The notes below the pieces were generated by a model, which was given only the letters and a program-made list of their open reading frames with translations, did not search any database and was not told the DNA's origin. Made by a program: the position numbers and the translations under genes. A stretch of 64,000 bases of DNA from Pomphorhynchus laevis (Eukaryota; Acanthocephala; Palaeacanthocephala; Echinorhynchida; Pomphorhynchidae), in NCBI GenBank assembly GCA_012934845.2, contig WNNJ02000225.1, positions 1 to 64,000 of the forward strand, in the 5' to 3' direction. Below are positions 37,381 to 48,370 of this stretch, piece after piece. Each line of letters starts with the position of its first letter. Position 1 is the stretch's first letter.

Positions 37381-37702
37381 AAATGATTAGTAACCTAATT
37401 CACGCAGAATGGTCTCACTCTCTCTTAAGAAAATTCATAAGAAGTTAGCCGTTATAAATGAGACCTGTGCAGACATTTGCCAGCGATGTTGCTAATGATC
37501 CTATTTGATGAAGCAGTAGTGCTGATTTAGCACTCAATGTGAAGTTACCAGAAATCTTGCTGATACTTCATACACATGACTCGTGTTCCGTCTGCCAGTC
37601 CTCCTCTGCATCCAATAGTGGGAGGGATCTGGCACTGATGAGTCATTGTGATGACGAAACGGTACTTGCTACTGTTATCGTCGTTCTTCCGCATCTGGCT
37701 AG
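37381..37702 (+). repeat. Hammerhead-bearing tandem repeat, unit 1 (322 bp)
   Basis: Starts AAATGATTAGTAACCTAATT; unit 2 starts at 37703 with the near-identical AAATGATTGCGTAAAAAATT. Both continue CACGC(A/G)GAATGGTCTCAC. Unit 1 contains hammerhead 37585-37665. The arrangement, head-to-tail units each with a self-cleaving ribozyme, is that of retrozyme-like or satellite repeats that are transcribed and cut to monomers. Confidence 0.85.
37585..37665 (+). ncRNA. Hammerhead ribozyme, type III, apparently intact core
   Basis: Stem III GTTCCGT (37585-37591) pairs with ACGGTAC (37659-37665) with one mismatch. Cleavage site GTC ends at 37592. Stem I TGCCAG (37593-37598) pairs with CTGGCA (37629-37634) and is extended by CTCC/GGAG-like pairing. 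Core CTGATGA at 37635-37641, stem II GTCAT/ATGAC (37642-37646, 37651-37655) with loop TGTG, then GAAA (37656-37659). All core positions match the consensus. Confidence 0.85.
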
Positions 37703-37883
37703 AAATGATTGCGTAAAAAATTCACGCGGAATGGTCTCACACTCCCTCTTGAAAATTAAAAAAGATATTAGCCGATATTAATGAGACTTGTGCAGACATT
37801 TCCCAGTGCTGTTGCTTATGATCCTATCTGGTGAAGGGGTAGTGCTGTTGTAGCACTTAATATGAAGTTACCAGAAGTCGTTC
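37703..37883 (+). repeat. Hammerhead tandem repeat, unit 2, left part
   Basis: Matches unit 1 until CCAGAAGTCGTTC at 37871-37883, where LINE-C begins. The rest of the unit resumes at 41786. Confidence 0.85.
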
Positions 37884-40800
37884 ACATGTACTTTCATTCA
37901 TTATTTATTTTAGCTGATCATCAAAAACGAGAATATCACATGTACGCACAACAAAACAGAATTAGCATGGATTTTTCTGCAAATTCCGGTCTAAATTCTA
38001 AGATAAATGGAGTTTGTTCGTCTAATTTAACCCCATGCACGTAGATGGAGCTTCCTCCAGTGCCTTAATTGGTTAATCTTATAATCATTAAGTTTTTACA
38101 ACCTCCTGAGAGGAAGAATATATTCAATGTATTGATAAGAGGTTTCACTAATCAACTTAAAGGCAGGATAACTTTTAACATAATCAAATACTACGAGTCT
38201 GAAGTACGTATTTCATTTTGTACCTCCGACCTAGCGATGCCCTACATAGACTATTTCGAAAAAAATGACTGGATATGGGACACTTATTTACAAGCCTATT
38301 CAGGTCTCAATAAAAATAAATAACTTACTACCTTTTATATCGGACGAAGGCATAAAAGAGCTTGAAAAGGATTTTGAAATCTCAGATGTCCGCTTGATCA
38401 CAAGGAAAAATGGCCTACCCATCACTGTTTGTAAAAAAGGGATTTTGTAATCCCTTTTTAGGACAATTTGATATTAAGAGTCCTAAACAGCGATGACATG
38501 ACCTACCCACACTGTAACTTATGCCACAAATGGGTTCACTTGGCCTCGATGTGTTCCCGACCAAGGAAGTGCGACGTATGTGGTTCATCAGAGGACCGCA
38601 CTGGTAACAAATGCGAAAAAACACCGCATTGCCTGAACTGCGGCCAAAACCACCCAACGTGGTCAAGTAAATGCAGTTCTTTTAAGGAATATAGGAATAG
38701 CAAGAGACAATGGTCCTCCTGCCTATCCGACAAACTTTGCCGAAGCATCTATGCTCAGACTCAATGATCACATACTAACTCATTCAGACATATGCAAAAT
38801 CATAGACGAGATGATGCAGTCAAATATGTGGGAAATACAGAACCTCATTCAACATTTAGCCATAAAGATGGATGGAGTTTGGTATATTCCATGTACTGCT
38901 CCCAAGACTAAAAAGGCGCCCTACTCGAAGAAGAGGAATACTTCATTACAGAGCCTCGCCTCAATTAAACTAGCGAATGACAAACATTGGGAATTTGCGG
39001 CGGCGATCACGAGAGATGATGATATTGCCCGTGGGCAAGTGTCTCAACCTGGTCCAGCTGGGTGTCTGAAAGCCAACCTTCTCACGTTCTGCTTCGACTA
39101 GGATGAGTCATCCCGCTACTGTTAACCAACATAATAGGAAGTAATCAAGGACGCTTTAACTGAATATCCTTCAGTAGAATTCGGGAAGTGGTTCCGCCTT
39201 TAGCCTTTTATCTGGTACAGATGCTAATAGTATAGTCCTTCAGGAAACGAGGTATATTCGTCTCCCTCAGGACATTACTTGATTTATCCCTAAGCACATC
39301 TATATTCATTATACTCCTTTCATAACCCCCTCACCCCTCTTCATCTTAAGGTCATTTAATCCTAGTTTAGAGCTCCTTAAGATTTTCCCTCAGGCAGCTA
39401 TCCAACTATTCCCCAGAATTGGAAATGAGAGTTTGACCGAATTTAATTCCTACCTCTCATCGCAAGCTACGGCGTTTCTTTCGACTACCTATAAAGGCCG
39501 AATATACAATCCCACTCCAACTAAACTCAAGGTACTAGCATAAATGCTACATCTTACTAATCTCTCTGTTTCCGCAAGACAAGTCCTTTCGAATGAATAT
39601 TGAAGCACTAGATATAGGTTCCAGCTGAGTAGGGATATGGCGAGCATTGCTCACCTTAACCCTTCTCAGACTTTCTTTTGGAAGATATTCAAGAAGAAGT
39701 TTGTCTGTTGGAGGGACAGAGCCTTGTGTTTAATTGGTAGTATAGGCCTTGATAAAGGTTTGGAGGAGTTACTATCCCTGCATAATTATGGAGCCACTCT
39801 ATCTCCCCCAACCAATCCCGCCCTGGTGCAACTTCAGAAGCAGGAACTTATCTGTCAAAGATATCCTAAACTCCCGGGGGCCAATTCCAGGCACCTTCAA
39901 ATCCCACGCGCAACTCTCCACTCGGGTATGCCAGCTTTTGAAAAACAGTAAGAGAAAGGAGGCCGCAATCAACATCGGACGGGGAGTCTACTAGCCTCCC
40001 CGTCCAGTGTTGCTGACATTTATATCAGCCGTCGTGTTTTTATACCAAAAAAGAAATCGATTTCATGTCCAAAAGATCTGCGGCCTATCTCGATTCAAAA
40101 CTCCTTCATCTCCATTTATGAAAAAGTGCTTGCGTGTAAAATAAGCGACCATCTAAGTAGACGAAATTTAATCCCACCCATTTTTCATGGGTACGTTAAA
40201 GATTGCTAGGTCCATACAGCAATAGATGAAGTACATCAGTTTTGTCAAGATAACAGACATCAGCTTGCTGATGTCAAGATAACAGGGTGGAAATATTGTT
40301 ATATACCAAACAATTATTATATGAAGACGACTATGATGCACGTCAGTTCTACCCCATTACGGGAGTGCCTCAAAGTTCCCCACTTTCTCCAATCTTATAT
40401 CTTGCCGCCTCCATTAAACTTTACAAAAACTTTAAACGCGATCAACATATAATGGTATACGCTGATGATACGACATCCTTGTTCTCTGGACGCAGGTGCA
40501 AAGATGTAGTCTCTGACATCAGCAGTTTCTTTTTAAGATTAAAAGATCAGTTACCAATATCCAATCTTATTCTCAATTCATTCAAATCACAAGTGGTCGT
40601 ATTTCATGGCGCTGCTGCGACAAAGAAAAAATAAAGAGCCTAGCACTCTCAGCTCTTTCTTCCATATTGACTAATCAACCACTCCCTACCTTCACAAGTC
40701 CAGTAATATATCTGAGGTTCACCGTTACGATGAATTAGTCAGAGAAAGCTGACCTGGATAGACACAAACGTATTCTGGAAAGAGCTAGGTGGGCCATGAA

Positions 40801-41785
40801 ACAGGCTCAGCATCTGTCATTAAATGGGTAAACTCAAGTACGCCTCTGGGATACTTGGGCTATCTCGGGAATAGTCTTCTTTTCAAGAAGACGGCCCCCA
40901 GAGCAAAGACTAAGGTTTCTCAAGCTCCTCATCTCGCGATTACCGAGCATAGTCCGCCTCGATTGGACTTTTCGGTGGGTGAAAGACTCCGGGTGGTTCA
41001 GTCGGAGAGCGGCGTGTTGGATTGTCTGGAGGGCTCAGATCCCGCTGGACCTGAGGCCGTGTCAATATCGTGAAGACTGAACATTTTTTATTTTCCTTGT
41101 CGGTCTTGAACTGCTGCTTTTCAACTGTCTCTTTTTTAGTTATTTTTAGTGGTTGTTAAGTTATTTATTTAAGAAAATCCTTATTATTATTTTTAATGCG
41201 CAATTTAAAATATATGCATGTAAATTTAGTACTGAAAGCATATTTGTGGGTATTTGTTTTGATTATTATTTTTAACTGAAATGCTTGATCTAACAAGATA
41301 TAATTTTTTAATAATACGAGTTTTCTTTAGATCAACTTTAACAAGTTCACCATAATATAAAGTTGATTGGTTTGTAATAATATTTTTATTACAGAACAAA
41401 AGTTAAATACTTTTCGATGGCTAATTATATCATCTACGGAACCGAAATACCAATGTTTATTAATAAACACGAAAATTCTTACAGGGAACAAGTTATTTGA
41501 CCCGAATGAAATCTGCTGTCGAAATAGAAATCTTCGAAATAGGAGCAGTCAAAATATGGACGGTCTGAGTATGAGTTGTTGAAATAGAAGCTGTCCAAAT
41601 ATGACTTGTCGAAATATCGTTTGTATCTGCGTGTTATGCATCCTATTTTTAGTTAGTTATCGGTTGTATAATTCTTAAAAAAACCCTTATTATCATAAGT
41701 CCTTGTTTAAAGACCTTGTTTTTATGCATGTTTCTATTTTGTGTTAGTTATCGGTTGTATAATTCTTAAGAAAACCCTTATTATT
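37884..41785 (+). mobile_element. LINE-C: two-ORF APE-type non-LTR retrotransposon inserted in the hammerhead repeat
   Basis: Bounded by an 11-bp target-site duplication AGAAGTCGTTC (37873-37883 and 41786-41796). ORF1 region (38069-38767): FNVLIRGFTNQLKGRI, then cysteine knuckles CNLCHKWVHLASMC, CDVCGSSED and HCLNCGQNHPTWSSKC, as in nucleic-acid-binding ORF1 proteins of Jockey/I-type LINEs. ORF2 region: endonuclease trace VLQETRYIRLPQD (39240), then RPISIQNSFISIYEKVLAC (40080), GVPQSSPLSPILY (40360) and VYADDTTSLFSG (40460). The 3' end has two copies of a 48-base unit (GTTATCGGTTGTATAATTCT) at about 41657 and 41747. Many frame breaks; inactive. Confidence 0.85.
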
Positions 41786-41951
41786 AGAAGTCGTTCTAGT
41801 ACCTCATACACATGACTCGTCTATGTGCCGTTTGCCAGTCGTCCTCAGCAATCAGTAATGTGATGAACCTGGCAATGATGAGTCATTATGATGATGAAAC
41901 GGTACTTGGTACTGCTATTATCGTTCTTCCGCGTTTGACTTAAATGATTGG
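41786..41951 (+). repeat. Hammerhead tandem repeat, unit 2, right part
   Basis: Continues unit 2 from AGAAGTCGTTC to AAATGATTGGTAAC, where a third unit would begin but diverges at once. Left and right parts together, minus the duplicated 11 bp, give about 336 bp, close to unit 1. Confidence 0.82.
41825..41905 (+). ncRNA. Hammerhead ribozyme, type III, core mutated
   Basis: Stem III GTGCCGT with ACGGTAC (full, one wobble), site GTT, stem I TGCCAG/CTGGCA, stem II GTCAT/ATGAT and GAAAC are all kept, but the core reads ATGATGA (41875-41881). The C3-to-A change should stop cleavage. The G-to-T change at the site position would itself be tolerated. Confidence 0.8.
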
Positions 41952-43332
41952 TAACGAAATATTCATTGTAAAAATGACAGAATTCGTTAAGTTTAATAGA
42001 CAGCAAATATTGGCAAAAATACTCGCTATATATGACGATAAAATAAAGGGTAAAAAATATTTTCCGTTTATATTTTATATAAATTATTGTATTTAATATT
42101 AATTTCTAAATAAGCATTGAAAAGTTAATTAATATCATTTCGTAGCTATTAATATTAAAAAATCACTGAAATCTACTTATTAATATTGTTTTAAGGCTAG
42201 TGGGATAGTTATATAAATAGACAAATTAATGAAGTGAGCATCATTGACCTTGAATTGACTTAAATCATTAAAAAAATTCGTTACATTTATAATGCTGATT
42301 AAACCTCTCTCAATTATCAAATAATAACGAAATTTAGAACACTCGTAAACATGACGCAACGATGATCACGATTCTTTTAAATGTTAACGCAACATGTTCC
42401 TCTTTCGTGTGTTGGAATTTAAATTCGTCGAAGCTTATAAATAAGTCCGTGTATTAGAAAGTGTAACAACCGATTACGTATCAACTCAGATACATAATGA
42501 GATAATTGAGTTTGGAAACTGCCGTGCAAGTGCATTTATTAGAGATCATAAAAGTGCACTTTTCGAAACGCTATTGATAGCTACTATGTTATTAAAAAGT
42601 TGCTCTAAGATTCTTCCATATTTTTATAAATCTGTAAACTATAACAATAGACCACAATACACAACACGGTTCAAAATGAGAATAAATCTCCCTAGAATGA
42701 TAGTTTGTTCCGATCTGGAATCAAAGCGTCAACTCTTAAAGATTTCTCCAATTTGTTTTTTTCCAGTCTAAGAAAGTCCAACATTAAGTCATTATGATAT
42801 CTAAATAAATGTAGTAGCTTGATCAAAATTCCAATGATTCGCATTTTGATGTAAAGACCGTAATTACGTGCTAAGCGACACCGGCGATATTATATTACCT
42901 TTGACTCATTTGTCTTAAATGACAAATTAGTCTTGTCATTGAAGCGAATTGTTGCATTCAGAACGTCTTAAGTGATTTTGGTAGTATAGCAAGATACTGG
43001 TAATGCCTCTCGAATAAACAAAGTAGATCCGCCACGTAGAAAAATAATGTTGTAGAACTTTAATGGATTACCCTGCATTTCAACTTAGTTTGTTATAGTA
43101 ATACCTAAAAAATTGTGGCATTTCAAACTTAAGGAATTTTAATAAAGATTTCTATGTAAAGAATTTAGCAAACGACCGCTTCTTAACACGTTTGCTTATA
43201 TCGTTGCTTATAAAGTGCTTGTAAAACATGTATGCTTATACCGTTGATTTAGTTTATATATAAGCTAAATATATCTAGCATAATATCTAGTATAATATCT
43301 AGTATAATATACTAGATAAGCAAATTTAATCA
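41952..43332. other. Intergenic; possible LINE endonuclease relic on the minus strand at about 42890-43120
   Basis: On the minus strand around 43060-42960 the peptide LRGGSTLFIREALPVSC resembles the RGG(V)xxxVRE strand of APE-type LINE endonucleases. Nothing else is recognisable. Confidence 0.35.
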
Positions 43333-43575
43333 AAAGAAATACGTCATTAGCATGTATTTGGACCCGCTGCTATGCTGGGTCGAGGAATTAGAGTTCGAAA
43401 CCTGATAGCATGGCAGTTCCTCCTGATGACCTCTAAACTTTATTCTGATTTTAAATGTTAACTTTATATAAATATAAATTGTATACAATATTACATAATT
43501 ATTTATTATCTTTATTTTTATTTATATTTAGTAGAAAATAATTACACTCAGTTATCTGATTTGTTCTACTAACAC
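43333..43575 (+). repeat. SINE-like repeat, copy C
   Basis: Head GAAATACGTCATTAGCATG, GACCC/GGGTC stem, B-box-like GAGTTCGAAACC at 43391-43402 (polymerase III consensus GGTTCGANNCC), then GGCAGTTCCTCCTGATGACC. GAGGAA and TTCCTC, and GCTGCTATGC and GCATGGCAG, can pair in an interleaved, pseudoknot-like way. Tail CTCAGTTATCTGATTTGTTC. Confidence 0.68.
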
Positions 43576-44175
43576 ATTATTATTGATCTGTGGACTTTGT
43601 TTTCTCGGTAATATAACCTATGTCAGAAATCCTGAAACTATATATTATTGATACGACAATTATTTTTCTGCTAATTTTCATGCAAGTTAATGTATTTTCT
43701 ATTTCTTATAATGAAGATGTATAAATCAACAAAATATTATTAAAATATTAAATTTACAATATAAAAATCAACAGAATATTATTATAAATAAATTTAAACT
43801 AAGTGAAATGTTTTTACGAATATTTTATATTTTTATATAAATAAACGAAATATTATGAAAACAAATTTAAACTCTTCGGAATAAAATTTAAGTCTTATTC
43901 ATTTATGGATGGAATCTTATATAAAATTATTTATAATTATTTAATTATTTATTATCTTATGATTTTATTATTTATTATATTAATTATATATCTTATAGAA
44001 CAATTATATATTTAAACTAAGTTACTATAAAAATATTATCAAACAGGAAATAGTAAAATAAATCAACACAATAATATTAAAAATAAATTTAAACTATTAA
44101 GTGAATTTTTTTACAAATGGATAGTAAACAATATGCTTTGTATTAGAATAAAATACAGAAAATCAAATTTCAACA

Positions 44176-44470
44176 GAGGAAATACGTCATTAGCATGTAT
44201 TTGGCCCCGCTGCTATGTGGGAATTGTAATAAGGACAAAAACCTGATTCCATATCAGTTCCTCCTGATAACCTATATTTCTTATTCGAATATATTGTATA
44301 TTATTTATTAGTCAATTCATAAAAGATGATTTTATTTTAAATTTCAATTATAAATTTTAATTGATATAAATATAAATTGTATAAAATCTTACATAATTAT
44401 TTATTATTTATATATATTTGTCTTCATTTTTGATAAAATACGTAGACTCAGTTAAATTATCAGATTATAT
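44176..44470 (+). repeat. SINE-like repeat, copy D
   Basis: Same family and orientation as copy C, 840 bp away. The head is well kept (GGAAATACGTCATTAGCATG, GGCCCCGCTGCTATG); the B-box region has decayed to ACAAAAACC. Tail TACGTAGACTCAGTTAAATT. Confidence 0.65.
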
Positions 44471-47460
44471 GAGTATTGCGTGTATGTCATTTATAACGAT
44501 TCAATAACGATTAAATAACGATTTAATAACGATTTAATACACAACGAAAACAAATATCTTGCATCATTGAAATTACAAAAACAGTTCTGAAGATTAAACC
44601 TTCATTGAACAGGAAAAATACGAAATATAACTTAAACCTAAGATGTTTTACTTTAAATTTTCATTAGACATCTTTATTTGAAATTAGTAAAAAAATTCGT
44701 AAACTGATATCTAATCTGATATCAAACTGCTTATATTAATACAATAATGCTTTAATAAAAAAGGGTTATTTTTGAAAATTTATAGACTAAAGTAATTTGA
44801 TAGAATATATCATATGACTATTTTCTGCTAAATAATTTATACTGGCTAATTGACTTCTGGTAAATTACAAAAAAGTCCATGAAAACGGCTCTTTAGTATA
44901 AAAACGGATCTGAAAAAAGTCCATGAAAATTCATAAATGTAAATTCGAATTACACAAAGTAATGACTGTTTACACCAATTCAAGATCAACTAGATATATT
45001 TGTAAAAACGACTGACTGCAAAAGATGTAGTAAAATCATAATCGAGGGTCGAACACGAAATGCCTGCACGGCTTACTAGGGATATGTCATTTTTAAGTTC
45101 ATCTCTTAATTCTTCAAAAATTAAAATATGAATTATTGGAGATGAATCAAAGAGAAGAGGATTTTTTTATTGGTATTTAGCTAACCTCTGTTAGCATCTT
45201 CGGAAAATTAGTTACATCTTCAAATGTAATTTTCTGAAGATGCTAATAGAGGTTAGCGAAATAGCAAATATAATTGTCCTACTTTATTTGATCCAGCTCC
45301 AATAATTCTTTATCAATAATGGATCAGTATCAACTATTTAAAATTAAAATATGAATTATAGAATTGATGAAACCCTTGATGTATGATAAAATACGCGTTT
45401 ATTTTGAATAAAACTATTTTAATGTATTAAAAATGTTACATTTGACTATTAGTTTGAATTTATATTAGTAATCATACAATAGGTGTAACACGTCGATGCC
45501 ACAAAAGTGGCAAATGCTTGATATAAATTTTAGCTTATATTAATCCTTTAAGAAATATTATAGAAATGCGAAACTACGCATATCATAATTTGAAGTCTTA
45601 CATATAGTAGTATATTGATAAATTTAAATAGACAAAGCTTACCTTCAAATAGCCCAAAGCGTTCGGCCGTAAGTTTTAATTTATCGTTCCGCCGCAAGTT
45701 TTAATGTTTTATTCCGCCACAATTTTTAATGTATCAAAGTATACCGATGTGTCTAATTCCAAACTCAGTCTAAAATACCCGACTAAAAGGCGTTCTATAG
45801 GCAACTCGCTGTTCTAACCTCCTAAAGTGAGTGTCTTCAATATAATGAATCATCGACTTTACTACGATATTCTCATTGTGGTGGAGTTTCTAACATTCTC
45901 TCTAAGGCTCAATCCGCCAAGGTACTAATGAAACTTATTTCGGTCGGCTAAACTACGGATTATTTTCTTGTTATTGACTAACGATTAAGATATGAACGAA
46001 AATTAAGCGGTAAATTGAAAATTACTGAAGGCTTAGCATTGGTACCACGACGACATATTTGCGCAAACAAGAAATATTACGAAAATGGGTGAAACTACGC
46101 ATATCATAATTTAAAAAGGTCTTTCATATAGCCAACCAATAAATTTAAATAGGCTATAGTATTATTAAATTAGACCATTACATCTTAATAAAAGCCTTAT
46201 CAGTTACACTTTATTCCTATCAAGTTTCTAATATGATCCATTATATGTAATTGAAGACACACGATAATGGATAGTCAATGTGACACGATTTGCTTTGCTA
46301 AGTTGTTATGATGAACTTTGTCGTATACTTTTTTATGAAATTATTTATTTCATAATAATGAATGCGATTAGTCGTATTTGATTGTTGATGCCATTTGATC
46401 GTCATTATTTTAAAAACTAATAATGACCATTGAGCTTTTGGATTTTGATAGTAATCGATAAATTGCTCAATTTATAAACATTATCATCATTTGGGGGGGG
46501 CTGTAGTCATTGAGAATTTGCCAGTTCACATGAAATCGAATTATTCTTGCATTTGAATGTTGGTTTAAATTATGATTTACAAGTTTTTAGTTTGTAATTC
46601 ATAACTGCAAAAGTTAGCGCAGTAAACTTATAAATTACCGCTATAAAGAGCTGAAGATTTTTAAATATTTTCGAAATAGTTTAACTAATGCGTAATTTAC
46701 GTGTTAGTTTAATAGAGAAATTCTGAATTGTGACATAATTTCGCTTTTATTAATACTCTACAATAACTTGAAATTAAATTTTAGATTAATCCAAGCCATT
46801 ATCAAATGCAAATTGTTAAAGATTGAGAATATTTGACTATAAGAAGAACGTTCTGAAGAGCGATAATACAAATGGCACATTTGAGCTTTTCCAGTTCATC
46901 GAGATAAAAGTAGTCGATCCTGTTTTACATTGATTACGATTCATTGAAATTTGGGGTGAGCTTTTACTCTTAGTCTTCCGACCGTTCGAGATGATCAGGT
47001 TATTGTTGATTAAGAATTAAAACCAATCCTCAATTCCAAGTACATTACTTGATACTTACACAATGCATACACTCCAGCGTTTATATTTAGTATATAAATC
47101 TTTCGCGATCATCATTGCAAGTTCTCTTAGCCTTCCCAGGAAGCGCCTGCATTTTTTGAATCTTTACTTTTCCCATCATGTGCGTTTTGATACTCCTATC
47201 AACAAAATGGGACGAAATGGGGCAACAAAATAGAAATGCATTAAAATAATCAATGTCAAGCAGGTAAGAAAATGACATGTTTTAGTAATTTTGGTAAAAA
47301 TAAATAATTTTTATAATTTTTCATAAAAATGGCGGCCGTATTTCGTAGAAAACCAATCGTATTTACTGGAGTATGACACTAGTCTTTATTTGCATTGATA
47401 AAATTCGAATTTCAAACGATATCACTCTGAAAAAATCCGCATTTCCAAGTTCCATAGTGT
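44471..47460. other. Intergenic with small repeats, no gene
   Basis: 44865-44935 has AAAAAGTCCATGAAAA twice. 45179-45257 is a hammerhead palindrome (separate entry). 45668-45740 has three loose copies of CCGCAAGTTTTAAT. The region 45750-46040 is slightly less AT-rich and without open frames. Confidence 0.45.
45179..45261. repeat. Palindrome of two head-to-head hammerhead motifs
   Basis: Arms 45179-45210 and 45227-45257. Plus-strand core CTGAAGA (45234-45240), stem II GCTAAT/GTTAGC (45242-45247 and 45252-45257, all six paired), GAAA (45258-45261). The left arm mirrors the CTGAAGA and stem II on the minus strand with a CGAAGA start. Confidence 0.7.
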
Positions 47461-47524
47461 GATAATTTGTTTAAGCACGACTTTTCGTGTTTAAGCACGA
47501 AAAGTCGTGCTTAAACAAATTATC
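47461..47524. repeat. Perfect palindrome, 29-base arms
   Basis: Arms 47461-47489 and 47496-47524 (GATAATTTGTTTAAGCACGA ... ) are exact complements around six bases. No hammerhead core inside. It lies at the 5' side of the LINE-A relic and can form a stable hairpin. Confidence 0.88.
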
Positions 47525-47529
47525 ATCCA

Positions 47530-48370
47530 ACAGTTATCCTCCTACTGAGATATAAAACAATTGGAAGTTAACCACACCACATCAGATTCCGAAGAGGTTG
47601 GCATCCGGATAAAGACGACCGCTTATTCGATATACAACTCATAAATGCAAAGGAGTAACAGTACTTATACATGTCACTAGTAAATTGGCAAGGATAACAC
47701 AAATTCGTATATGGGAATTACTCATTTCTGTAATGACATTCTGCTTCAGGAGGATTTCTCTTGCTAGCACATCTCAGATTTCGACGAGAAATCTGAGATC
47801 GTCCTCGTCATATTCTTAGATTTCAAAAAGCGCTTTTGATTCGGTGAATATATATTCTGTCTGAAATTTGTGCAAAATATTGGGATATCTAGATGCTTTC
47901 TGATGCTGTTAAATGCAGTATTACAATTGAGTTCTCAATGCATCTCTTGTGGCTTGAAATAATTAGAATTATTTGTTATTGACAAAGGTTATGTGCAGGG
48001 TGAACCGCTCAGTCCACTATTACTTTCATTCTTCTTGATGGATCTTCCATTTCAATTATGCCGTGACTTAAAGCCAATTGATTGCGTCCTTTACACATAT
48101 GATTGAGCGATAATGTATACACTTCCTTGCGTGTATTGCAATACGAACACACTAAAGGTTAGCATGGATAAAACTTCAGAAATTCCACAGAGGTGGCCGC
48201 CTTTGTCGTGATGATCATATTTCTTTTGAGAGTAAGTCGTACGAAATTTGCAAAAGTTACAAATACATTGGATAAGTTTGTCGTCTCGATGGTAATTTAC
48301 GTTGCATTTTAAACTAAAAGCCTCAAAAATAGCTATGCAAACTACATGTGCCAGTAACCTAGGTACTATG
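47530..48370 (+). mobile_element. LINE-A relic (copy 4), reverse transcriptase region
   Basis: Heavily broken, but blocks in order are readable: ILDFKK.F (47815), VQGEPLSPLLLSFFLMDLPF (47995), a decayed catalytic box near 48100 (YTYD), and HRGGRLCRDDHIIF then FAKVTNTLD (48190-48270), matching KAGRLCQNDHLIYGSESIEF in copy 2. More decayed than copies 1-3 and opposite in orientation. Confidence 0.65.

Noticed and set aside
43343-43445. SINE-like head as a hammerhead (it has both CGAAAC and CCTGATGA)
   Set aside because: The two core parts are in reversed order with only 22 bases between them, too few for stems I and III.
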